Assembly: GCF_904849725.1 (NCBI RefSeq)
Contig: NC_058521.1
Span: forward strand, 431,662,676 to 431,726,675
DNA length: 64,000 nucleotides
Direction: 5' to 3'
DNA from: Hordeum vulgare subsp. vulgare
Lineage: Eukaryota > Streptophyta > Magnoliopsida > Poales > Poaceae
The notes under the pieces are model-generated. The model had not been told where the DNA came from, did not search any database, and saw only the letters and a program-made list of their open reading frames with translations. This document shows positions 20,221-31,500 of the stretch, in pieces (position 1 is the first letter of the stretch; each line of letters starts with the position of its first letter). The translations under genes and the position numbers were made by a program.

Positions 20221-22536
20221 ATGTCTTCGCCACCGCCCACCTCAACCCTTCCGTTGCCGTCCACCACCCCCACCCCGATGACCACCACGGCCGGCGCCCC
20301 GCAACTGCCAGCGCTGGCCTCTTCTGCCACGCCGCTTCCTGCTGTCCTCACCCCGGAGGAATTGACCGGCGCGATCCGCGACTTGGCCACCGCCGTTCAG
20401 GGTATTTGGCTCTACCTGGCCGCCCCCTATGGGCCGCAGCGGGTCGCGCCACCACCAGACAGCGACGGACCGTCGTCGTGGCTACCCTGGCAGCCGCCAC
20501 AGCTGGCGGCAACCGCCGCGCTCGCCTGGCCGCTGCAGCTGCCTCCGCCACCCTCGACCGGGCCGCTGTAGCCGACCCCACAGCTGCCACCGCCGCCACA
20601 AACCACCTCCGGGCCGGGCCCTACCTCTACGCCGGGGGTGCCGATCCACCACCTCCGGTTTCCCCCCTCGTGTCGCCTCTACCGGCCTGGGTGACCGGGT
20701 CGTCACAGCCGGTGTACACGACGGCCTCGGCGTTGCCGCACATCCAGTCGCCACCGGCACCACCCTCGCAATACGACGTGCCCTCCAGCTTCGTCAGTCC
20801 CGATGGGTACCCGGCGCCGACAACTGCACTACTCCACGCCGACGAGCCGTACTGCCAGGGCGGCCCTACCCACACACCGCCGCGCTTCGCCAGACTGGAC
20901 TTCGCCACCTACGACGGCACTGAGGACCCCCTGAGCTGGCTCAACCAATGTGACCAGTTTTTTCGGGGGAAATGAACGCCAGTGTCGGATCACACCTGGC
21001 TCGCTTCATATCACCTCCGAGGCGCTGCAAAGACGTGGTATTACGCTCTCGAGCAGGACGAGGGCGGCATGCCTCCATGGGAGCGTTTCCGCGAGCTCTG
21101 CCTCCTACGCTTCGGGCCTCCGATCCAAGGGAGTCGGTTGGCGGAACTTGGCCGCCTACCCTTCACCTCCACGGTGCAGGACTTCGTCGACCGCTTCCAG
21201 GCCCTGGCGTGTCACATGCCTGGCATGACGGCTCGCCAGCGGGCCGAGCTCTTCGTCGGGGGCCTCCCCGACCACATCCGCGTGGACGTCGAGATGCGCG
21301 GACCACATGACATCCAGACGGCCATGTACTATGCCTGCGCATTCAAGTAGCGGGCGGTGGCTATGCAACAGGCGTTCCCTGTCTAGGCACCTCGCCCACC
21401 CCCTCAGCCGGCTATGTGTGCACCCAGCCGGCCTGCCCACCCGGCGACAGGGACGCCCGCCACAATAGCAACTCGACCGTTCCGTCGGCTAACCCTGGCC
21501 GAACAAAACGAGTGTCGTCGCCAGGGGTTATGTTTCAACTGCGATGAGCCCTACGTGCCAGGCCACGTCTGCCCGCGCCTCTTCTACTTGGAGGCGGACG
21601 ACTATGTCGCGGAGGATACATCTCCCACCGAGCTTGCGAGGCGGCAGCCCCGGCGTCAACCACCACTCTCGTGGTCTCCCTGCATGCCCTTGCCGGCATA
21701 CAAGCGGAAACAACGATGTTGTTGCCAGTGACAGTTAATGGGGAGCGCCTCTTAGCTCTCCTGGACATGGGCTCTACACACAACTTCCTGCCCACGTCTA
21801 CTATGCGTCGCCTGGCCCTCTAGCGGACGGGCGGCGAGCAGCTCCGAGTTACTATGGCTAATGGTGACCGTCTCTGTTGCCATGGAATTGCGCAACAGGT
21901 TCTCATCCTCATTGACGACGAGTCCTTCGCCATCACGTGCGTCGGCATCAACTTGGGCGACTACGACTTCATCCTCGGCGTCGACTTCTTGCGGACGCTC
22001 GGACCCATCCTTTGGGACTTTGATGCACTGACCATGACTTTCTGACGTCAAGGGCGCACGGTGCAGTGGAAGGGCGAGGGTGGCACTTCTCCAGCAGTTC
22101 CCTCTCAGCTGTCGACCGCCATAACAGACTCCGAGCCGCCCCTGTTGGCTCATCTCCTGCAGCGGCATGACGACCTTTTACCGGTGCTCCTTGTTCACTA
22201 GACCGAGGGCTTGTGGCGTTTCTGCCTCGATTACAGTGCTCTCACTGCCACAACGACGAGGGTCAATTTTCCTATACCGGTCGTGGAGGAGCTACGGGAA
22301 GAGCCGCCAGGGCCATGCTTATTCCCTACGCTCGACTTGCGTTCTGGCTACCATCACGATCATTTCGAGTTTTTGGTGATGCCTTTCGGTCTCTCCAATG
22401 CGCCGGCGACATTCCAGGCCTTGATGCACGACGTACTTTGGACCAGCTCAACCCTCCGAAGGCACCTTGGGAGCAGCTCAAGGAGTTCCGCCAACATTTT
22501 CTAGATGTCCAGCTCGAGGACGAGCTGTTTGCGTAG
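20221..22536 (+). pseudogene. gag-pol remnant with many deletions
   Basis: An ATG at 20221 opens a Pro/Thr/Ala-rich N terminus. Gag follows in shifting frames: ARLDFATYDGTEDPLSWLNQ, then WLASYHLRGAAKTWYY, and a zinc knuckle CFNCDEPYVPGHVC near 21535. Protease retains the fold but its active-site triplet reads DMG in place of DSG or DTG (LLDMGSTHNF, about 21758). Reverse transcriptase is compressed: the segment before [12 protein letters not shown] is missing, [21 protein letters not shown] lacks the usual residues between GYH and HFEF, and after FQALMHD the reading passes at about 22436-22460 to a short [16 protein letters not shown] tail, normally the end of the polyprotein. The catalytic YMDD, RNase H and integrase are absent. 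Several stops and frameshifts add to this. It cannot encode working enzymes. Confidence 0.85.
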
Positions 22537-22547
22537 GCGGGGAGAAA

Positions 22548-22852
22548 TGTTATGACTAGAGGCCCAGTTAGCCAAACATGCCCAGTTATCTTAATAATAT
22601 TAGGGGCTTAGCCCAGTTTATTATAGCCTAGCTTATATATAGTCATATAATCAGCACTTTTGAGATTAAGCAAAGATCAATCTATTTTGATCGGCTCCTA
22701 GTAGGAGCCGATGCCCTAACCCTAGCCGCCTCGTCCATCGCGCCGCCACCCCCATCCGTGCGAGACGGCGCCCCTGAGCCGGCGACCACAGCTGATCCCC
22801 TCCTTCCCTTACAACCTCCGGCCAAGACCCGGTAGAACCCTAGTTTCTACCA
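22548..22852 (+). repeat. 3' LTR of the 19883 element
   Basis: 305 bp, TGTTATGAC...TTTCTACCA, followed by AAAAC (22853-22857). Confidence 0.9.
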
Positions 22853-22857
22853 AAAAC

Positions 22858-23823
22858 AAAATCACGAGCATGCAAAGAGCCTACGCGAAAATCTAACTTA
22901 CTACATGGTTGCCCACCCGTTTAATGAAAATCTGATGCCAGAAACAAAAGAAATCCTAAGAAAATATGTGAGTACGACTTATCTCTTTAATCCTTACATA
23001 TATTTTGTTGTTGCTTTTGATAATGTGTTTAACCTTCTTTTTCATGAAGAAAATAACATTCTTTTTCTTCTATGTGTGTTTATTTTGCAGGGTGTCCCGT
23101 TTGACTTCTCGGTATGTCCAAGTAAATGAAAATCCCTTTGATTTTTTTTTCCTTGTTATGCTGCAAACAGTTTTTTTGTCTTCTACAGTTTTGACCAAGT
23201 TTCTATTGATTCCTCCATGACTCCAAGTTTCTTCTTCCTTTTGCCATGGACATAAATTTCACAGACTCCAGGGTATTGTCCATGGGGCCCAGTTGCACAA
23301 CAATATTAGCTACAGCTGCGTGCAAAAGGTCAGATTGTTTAGATAATTCACACAAACACATCACTAAAATTGTGGCTCATTGTTCTCAGTTTCATTTTTA
23401 GTGAAGCCACACCACCAAAAACCGAAATATATCATATACAGATCATCTTTTATTTTTATTTCCATAACCAAGCTTTTATTCGAAAGTTGAAACCATCTAT
23501 GTCCCCTCATTTTATCTTGTTCGTTTTTTGAATTTTTAAACTTTTTTCACAACGGTGTCCTGGAGATTTTTTTCACTACAAAATACATTTCTTTTTTGTA
23601 TGCAGATCATCGTAAGTGGAGGAGTCCCTCGAACCTCCACGACTACCCCCAAGGAAGGATAAATGCTGGACATGGGACAATGAATCCAATGAATCACCCA
23701 TAATAGGATTTTTTAGGCGGGATACTGTTTTTTTAGATAAATAGATGTATGATATTGTTTTGGATGTTTTTTATATAAATAGATATATGATACTATTTTT
23801 TTTGGATGGAGATGACTCAGGTA
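22858..23823. other. AT-rich tract with exon-like pieces, no gene recognised
   Basis: A short frame at 22905 (MVAHPFNENLMPETKEILRKY) ends exactly at a GTGAGT donor-like site, and a TTTTGCAG acceptor-like site at about 23083-23090 precedes a second short frame ending in a stop. This could be a two-exon remnant of a host gene, but I do not recognise the protein. The remainder to the satellite boundary is A/T-rich with nothing visible. Confidence 0.3.
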
Positions 23824-26800
23824 GCCGCGACACCACTGTCCCCCTATCTTAGCGTTACGTGAGTCGAGACGGACGTCGTGGCGGTAGCGATACCACGACG
23901 ACGGAGGCCGATACGAGCCCGTGACACCACTGCCCCCTGTTTTAGCGTAACGCGAGTCAAGGCGGATGTCCTTGCTACCGCGACGACGGACGCCGAGACG
24001 AGCCCGTGACACTATTGCCCCCTGTCTTAGCGTAACGTGAGGCGAGGCGGACGTCGAGATGAGCCCGTGACACCACTGCCCCCCTGTCTTAGCGTTACGT
24101 GAGTCGAGGCGGATGTCGTCGCGGTAGCGATGACGGACGCCGAGACGAGCCCGCGACATCACAGGCCCCCTGTCTTAGCGTAACGCGAGTCGAGGCGGAC
24201 GTCGTCGCGGTAGCGAGGACGCATGCCGAGACGAGCCCGTGACATCACTGCCCCCCTGTCTTAGCGTAACGCGAGTCGAGTCGGACGTCGTCGCTACCGC
24301 GACGACGGACGTCGAGACGAGCCCGTGACACCACTGCACCCTGTCTTAGCGTAGCACGAGTCGAGGCAGACGTCGCCGCAGTAACGACGACGGACGCCGA
24401 GATGATCCCGTGACACCACTGCCCCCTGTCTTAGCGTAACGCGAGTCGAGGCGGATGTCGTCGCAGTAGCAACGACGGACGCCGACACGAGCCCGTGACA
24501 CCACTGCACCCTACCTTAGCCTAATGCGAGTCGAGGCGGACGTCATCGCGGTATCGACGACGGACACCGACACGAGCCCGTGACACCACTGCCCCCTGCC
24601 TTAGCGTAACGCGAGTCGAGGCGGATGTCGTCGCGGTAGCGAGGACGGACGCCGACACGAGCACGTGACACCACTGCCCCTTGTCTTAGCGTAACGCGAG
24701 ACGAGGCGGACGTCGTCGCGGTAGCGACGACGGTCGCCGAGATGAACCCGTGACACCACTGCCCCCTTGCCTTAGCGTAACGCGCATCGAGGCGGACTCC
24801 GTCCCGGTAGCGACGACGGACGCCAAGACGAGCCCGTGACACCACTGCCCCCTTGTCTTAGCGTAAAGCGAGTCGAGGCGCATGCCGTCCCGGTAGCGAC
24901 GACGGATGCCGAGACGAGACCGTGACACCACTGCCTCCTGTCTTAGCGTAATGCTAGTCGAGGCGGACGTCGTCATGGTAACGACGACGGAAGCCGAGAC
25001 GAGCCCGTGACACCACTTCTCCCGTGTCTTAGCGTAACACGAGTCGAGGCGGACGTCGTCGCGGCGGCGATGACGGACGCCGAGACTAACTCGTGACACC
25101 ACGGCCCCCCGTGTCTTAGCGTGATGCGAGTCGAGGCGGACGTCACCGCGGTAGCGACGACTGGCGACGAGACAAGCCCATGAAACCACTTCCCCCCTGT
25201 CTTAGCGTTACGCGAGTCGAGACAGACATCGTCGCGGTAGCGACGACGGACGCCGAGACGAGCTCGTGGCACCACCGCCCCGTGTCTTAGGGTAACGCGA
25301 GTCGAGGCGGACGTCGTCGCGGTAGCGACGACGGACGCCGAGACGAGCCTGTGACACCACGCCCCCCCGTCTTAGCATAACGCGAGTCGAGGCGGACGGC
25401 GTCGCAACGGCGACGACGGACGCTGAGACTAGCTCGTGACACCACTGCCCCTGTGTCTTAGCGTAACGTGAGTCGAGGCAGACGTCATCGCGGTAGCGGC
25501 GACGGATGGCGAGACAAGCCCGTGAAACCCCTGCCCTTTGTCGTAGTGTTACACGTGTCGAGGCGGACGTCGTCACGGTAGAGACGACGGACGCCGATAC
25601 GAGGCCGTGACACCACCGCCCCCCTGTCTCACAGTAACGCGACTAGAGGTGAACGTCGTCGAGGTAGCGACGCCGGACGCTGAGACGAGCCCGTGACACC
25701 ACTGCCCCCCTGTCTTAGCGTAACTCGAGTCGACGCGGACATCGTCGTGGTAGCAACGACGGACGCCGAGAGGAGCCCGTGACACCACCGCCCCCTGCCT
25801 TAGCGTAAGCGAGTCCAGGTGGACGTCGTCGCAGTAGCGACAACGAATGTCGAGACGAGCCCGTGACACCACTACCTCCCTGTTTTAGCATAACGCGAGA
25901 CGAGGCGGACGTCGTCGAGGTAGCGACGACGCACGCAGAGACGAGCCCGTGACACCACTGCCCCCTTGTCTTAGCATAATGCGAGTCGAGGAAAACGTTG
26001 TCGCGGTAGCGACGACGGACGACGAGACGAGCCCGTGACAGCACGGACCCCTGTCTTAGCGTAACGTGAGTCGAGGCGGACGTCGTTGCGGTAGCGACGA
26101 CGGACGCCGAGACGAACCCGTGACACCACGGCCCCCCTGTCTGAGCGTAACGCGAGTCGAGGCGGACGTAGTTGCGGTAGCGACGACGGACGCCGAGACA
26201 AGCCCGTGACACCAGCCCCCCCTGTCTTAGCGTAACGTGACTCGAGGCGGACGTCGTTGCGGTACCGACGACGGATGCCGAGACGAGCCCGTGACACCAC
26301 GGCCCCCTGTCTTAGCATAGCGCAAGTCGAGGCGGACCTCGTTGCGGTAGCGACGATCGACGCCAAGACACGCACGTGACACTAGTGCCCACCTGTCTTA
26401 GCGTAACACGAGTCGAGGCGGACGTCGTTGCGGTAGCGAGGACGGACGCGCGAGATGAGCACGTAAAACCACTACCCCCCTGTCTTAGCGTTAGGCGAGT
26501 CGAGGCGGACGTCGTCGCAGTAGCGACGACGGACGCCGAGACGAGCCCGTGACACCACTACCCCTTCCTTAGCATAACGCGAATCCAGGTGGAGGTCGTC
26601 GCGGTAGCGACGACGAACGTCGAGACGAGCCCGTGACACCATTGACCCCCTGTCTTAGCGTAACTCTAGTCAAGGCGGTCGTCGTCGCTAGATGAGTCCT
26701 CACACCACTGGCCCCCTGTCTTTGCGTAACACGAGTCGAGGCGGACGTCGTGCGGTAACGACGACGGACGCTGAGACGAGCCCGTGAAACCACTGTCCCC

Positions 26801-26987
26801 TGTCTTACCGTAACGCAAGTCGAGGTGGATGTCATCGCGGTAGCGACGACGGATGACAACACAAGCCCGTGAAACAACTGCGCCCCCTGTCTTAGCGTTA
26901 CACAAGGCGAGGCGGCAGCGATGATCGACGCTGAGACGAGCACGTGACACCACTGCCCTCCTGTCTTAGTGTGACTCGAGTCGAGGC
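23824..26987. repeat. 85-86 bp GC-rich satellite array, left block
   Basis: About 37 head-to-tail monomers. A typical unit starts GCGTAACGCGAGTCGAGGCG, passes through the hairpin CGTCGTCGC/GGTA/GCGACGACG, then GGACGCCGAGACGAGCCCGT, GACACCACTG, a C-run of four to eight, and TGTCTTA. Length varies mainly by the C-run. The units are very CpG-rich, and most differences are CG to TG or CA. The left edge is sharp: AT-rich DNA gives way to array sequence within GTAGCCGCGACACCACTG. I do not recognise it as any of the familiar Triticeae satellites (118-bp pSc119.2, ~340-bp Afa, GAA). Confidence 0.95.
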
Positions 26988-28533
26988 TGCTACGACAACA
27001 AAAGTCCTTCCCTGGCAATGGTGCCAGAGATCCTTTTGTCGTCTCTTGAGCTTGCGTTGGTTTTTCCCTTGAAGAGGAAAGGGTGATGCCGCACAGGAGC
27101 AGTAAGTAGTTTGAGAACCAAGGAATCAATCCAGTAGGAGAATCTCGTCAAGTCCAGAGTACCTGTGCAAACACAAAAGAGCTTGCACCCAACGCTTTAA
27201 AGGGGTTGTCAATCTCTTCAAGATTGATTGCAAAGTGAGATCTGAAGGCGGAAAGTGCAACGATGAAAAAGTGTAAGGCTGAAAATATGGTGTGGAGTAG
27301 ACCCGGGGGCTGTAGTGTTCACTAGAGGCTTCTCTCCAAATAGCAAATATCATGGTGGGTGAACAAATTACTGTCGAGCAATTGATAGAACCGCGCAAAG
27401 TCATGACGATATCTAAGGCAATGATCATACATATATGCATCACGTCCGAGACAAGTAGACCGATACTTTTTGAATCTACTACTATTACTCCACACATCGA
27501 CCACTATCCAGCATGCATCTAGTGTATTGAGTTCATGACGAACAGAGTAACGCTTTAAGCAAGATGACATGATGTAGAGGGATAATCTCAAACCAATGAT
27601 GAAAACCCCATCTTTTTACCCTTGATGGCAACAACACGATGCGTGCCTCGCTGCCCCTTCTGTCACTGGGTGAGGTCACGGGACGGTATGAACCCAAAAC
27701 CAAGCACTTCTCCCATTGGAAGAATCATAAATCTAGTTGGCCAAACAAAACCCACAACTCGAAGAGAATTACAAGGATATCAAATCATGCATAAGAGAGA
27801 TCAGAAGAAACTCAAATAAGATTCATAGATAATCTGATCATAAATCCACAATTCATCGGGTCTCGACAAACACACCGCAAAAGAAGATTACATCGGATAG
27901 ATCTCCATGAAGATCATGGAGAACTTTGTATTGAAGATCCAAGAGAGAGAAGAAGCCATCTAGCTACTAGCTATGGACTCGTAGGTCTATGGTGAACTAC
28001 TCACGCATCATCGAAGAGGTCATGGTGTTGATGAAGAAGCCTTCCGTGTCCGAATCCCCCCTCCGGCAGGGCACCAGAACGTGCCCCAGATGGTATCTTG
28101 CGGAGAAAGAAGCTTGCGGCGGCGGAAAAGTATTTTCGATGATCTCCTGATTTTTTTCTCGGATTTTAGGGAATATATAGGCGCAAAACCTAGGGTAGAG
28201 GTGGCCCAGGGAGCCCACAAGCCAGGGAGGTGCGCCCCTGGCCACGCCATGAGGGCTTGTGGGGTCCCTGCAGGCTCCCTGCCCTGATTCTCCGGCTTCC
28301 CGGTCTTTTTCTGTTTCAAAAAAAAATCTTTTTGGCAGTTTCATTCCGTTTGGACTCCGTTCAAAATCCTCCTCTGAAAGGGGTCAAAAACATGGAAAAA
28401 ACAGGAAGTGGCACTTGGCACTGAGTTAATAAGTTAGTCCCAAAAATATATAAAAGGCATGCAAAACATACAAAGTTTGACAAGATAATAGCATGAAACC
28501 ATAAAAAATTATAGATACGTTAGAGACATATCA
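26988..28533 (-). mobile_element. Reverse-oriented solo LTR (A-like) inside the satellite
   Basis: On the minus strand it runs from TGATATGTCTCTAACG at 28533 to ...GTCGTAGCA at 26988, TG...CA, 1,546 bp. It aligns with the A-type LTRs at 786, 6110 and 47020, though more diverged. There is no internal region, so it is a solo LTR. Satellite sequence lies on both sides (GAGTCGAGGC before, GCGGATGTCG after). The two sides overlap by only GC when matched to the monomer; a clean 5-bp target duplication is not seen. Confidence 0.9.
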
Positions 28534-31500
28534 GCGGATGTCGTCGCGGTAGCGACGCCGGACGCCGAGACGAGCCCTTGACACCACTGCCCCTTCTTAG
28601 CATAACGCGAGATGAGGCGGACGTCGTCGCGGTAGCGAGGACGGACGCTGACACGAGCACGTGACACAACTGCCCCCCTGTCTTAGCATAACGCGAGTCG
28701 AGGCGGACGTTGTTGCGGTAGTAACGACGGACGCTGAGACGAGCCCGTGACACCACGACCCCCCTGTCTTAGCATAACGCGAGTCGAGTAGGATGTTGTT
28801 GCGGTAGCGACGACGGACGACGAAACGAGCCCGTGACACCACGCCCCCTATCTTAGCATAGCGCAAGTCGAGGCGGACCTCGTCGCGGTAGCAACGACCG
28901 ACGCCAAGACACACACGTGACATTAGTGCCCACCTGTCTTAGCGTAATGCGAGTCGAGGCGGACGCCGTCGCGGTAGCGAGGACGGACGCGTGAGATGAG
29001 CACGTGAAACCACTGCCCCCTTGTCTTAGCATAATGAGAGTCGAGCGGACGTCGTCGCGGTAGCGACGACGGACACCGAGACGAGCCCGTGACACCACTG
29101 CCCCCTGTCTTAGCGTAACGCGAGTCAAGGCGGACATCGTCGCGGTAGCGCGACGGATGCCGAGACGAGGCCGTGACACCACTGCCCCCTGTCTTAGTGT
29201 AAGGCGAGTCGTGGCGGACGTCGCCGCGGTAGCGTCGACGGACACCGGGACGAGCCCGTGACACCACTGCCCCTGTCTTAGCATAACGCGAGTCGAGGCG
29301 GACGTCGTTGCGATAGCAATGACGGACGCCGACATGAGCCCGTCACACAACTGCCCCCTGCATTAGCGTAACGCGAGTCGAGGCGGACGTCCTCGCGGTA
29401 GCGACGACGGACGCCGACATGAGCCCGTGACACCACTGCCCCCTGCCTTAGCGTAACGGCAGTCGAGGTGGACATCGTCGCGGTAGCGAGGACGGACGCC
29501 GACACGAGCACGTGACACCACTGCCCCTTGTCTTAGCGTAACGCGAGACGAGGCGGACGTCGTCGCGGTAGCGACGACGGACACCGAGTCGAGCCCGTGA
29601 CACCATCGCCCCCTTGTCTTAGCGTAACACGAGTCGAGGCGGACACCATCCCGAGAGCGACGACGGACGCCGAGACGAGCCCGTGACACAACTACCCCCT
29701 ATCTTAGCATAACGCTAGTCGAGGCGGACGTCGTCGCGGTAATGACGACGGAAGCCGAGGCGATCCCGTGACACCACTGCCCCCTTGTCTTAGCGTAACG
29801 CTAGTTGAGGCGGACGTCGTCGCGGTAACGACGACGGACGCCGAGACGAGCCCGTGACACCACAGCCCCCCTGTCCTAGCGTAACGCGAGTCGAGGTGGA
29901 CGTCATCGCGGTAGCGACGAAGGACGCCAAAACGAGCCCGTGACACCACCGCCCCCTGTCTTAGCGTAACGCGAGTCGAGGCGGATGTCGTCGCGGTAGG
30001 GAGGACGGACGCCGAGACGAGCCCGTGACACCACTGCCCCCCTATCTTAGCGGAATGCGAGTCGAGGCGGACGTCGTCGCGGTAGCGAGGACGCATGTCG
30101 AGACGAGCCCGTGACACCACTGCCCCCCTGTCTTAGCGTAACGCGAGTCGAGGCGGACGTCGTCGCGGTAACGAGGATGGACGCCGAGACGAGCCAGTGA
30201 CACCACTTCCCCCTGCCTTAGCGTAACGTGAGTCGAGGCGGACGTCATCGCGGTAGCGAGGACGGATGCCGTGACGAGCCCGTGACACCACTGCCCCCTG
30301 GCTTAGCGTAACGCGAGTCGAGGCGGACGTCCTCGCGGTAGCGACGACGGACGCCGAAACGAGCCCGTGACACCACTGCTCCCTGACTTAGCGTAACGCG
30401 AGTCGAGGCGGACGTCGTCGAGGTAGAGATGACGGACGCGGAGACGAGCAGGTGACACCACTGCCCCATGTCTTAGTGTAATGCGAGTAGAGGCGAACGT
30501 CTCACGGTAGTGACGCCTGACGCCGAGAAGAGCCCGTGACACCACTGCCCTCGTGTCTTAGCGTAACGCGAGTCGAGGAGGATGTCGTCGCGGCGGCGAG
30601 GATGAACACCGAGTCTAGCTCGTGACACCACTGTCCCCGTTTCTTAGCGTAGCACGACTCGAGGCGAACGTCGTCGCGGTAGCGACAAATGACGAAGAGA
30701 CGAGCCCATGAAACCACTCCCCCTGTCTTAGCGTTACGCGAGTCGAGGCGGACGTCATCGCGGTAGTGACGACGGACGCCGAGATGAGCCCGTGACACCA
30801 CTGCCCCCTGTCTTAGCATAACTCGATTCGAGGCAGACGTCGTCGCGGTAGCGACGACGGACGTCGAGACGAGCCCATGACACAACACCCCCCCTTTCTT
30901 AGCGTAACACGAGTTGAGACGGACGTCGTCGAGGCGGCGACGACGGATGCCGAGACTAGCTCGTGACACCACAGCCCCCATGTCTTAGCGTAGCACGAGT
31001 CGAGGCGGACGTCGTCGCGGTAGCGACGACGGACGACGAGACGAGCCCGTGAAACCACCGCCCCCCTGTCGTAGCGTTACACGAGTCAAGGCGGACGTCG
31101 TCGCGGTAGCGACGACGGACGCCGAGACGAACCCGGCACACCACTGCCCCCCTGTCTCAGTGTAACGCGAGTCGAGGCGGACGTCGTCGAGGTAGCGACG
31201 ACGGACACCGAGACGACCCCATGACACCACGGCCCCCGTGTCTTAGCATTACCCGAGTAGAGGCGGTCATCGTCGCGGTAGCAACGACGAATGCTGAGAC
31301 GAGCCCGTGACACCACCGCCCCCTGCCTTAGCTTAACACAAGTCCAGGTGGACTTCATCGCGGTAGCGACAACGAACATCGAGACGAGCCCGTGACACCA
31401 CTGCCCCCTGTCTTACCGTAATGCGAGTCGAGGCGGACGTCTTCGCGGTAGCGACGACAGACGCTGAGACAAGCCCGTGACACCATTGCCCCCTGCTTAG

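Larger units (their letters stand above)
19883..22852 (+). mobile_element. Deletion-derivative chromovirus-type gypsy element
   Basis: Two LTRs (309 and 305 bp, TGTTATGAC...TTTCTACCA) enclose a shortened interior. The target duplication is AGAAC at 19878-19882 against AAAAC at 22853-22857; the duplicate flanking sequence near 19600 reads AAAAC, so the left copy has mutated. Primer site TGGTATCAGATAGC and purine tract GGCGGGGAGAAA are present. The interior keeps gag, part of protease and a shortened reverse transcriptase, then jumps to the C-terminal tail of the polyprotein, so RNase H and integrase are missing. Total length 2,970 bp against about 5.5 kb usual for small chromoviruses. LTRs differ at more than 20 sites by eye, making it older than the 13154 element. 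Confidence 0.9.

Noticed and set aside
20107..20975. Several overlapping Pro/Ala-rich ORFs on both strands
   Set aside because: They are alternative frames of the GC-rich gag N terminus of the 19883 element.
18652..23823. Helitron or host gene exons in the AT-rich tract
   Set aside because: A few splice-like sites and short frames exist, but no Rep/helicase motif and no recognisable protein; insufficient to call.
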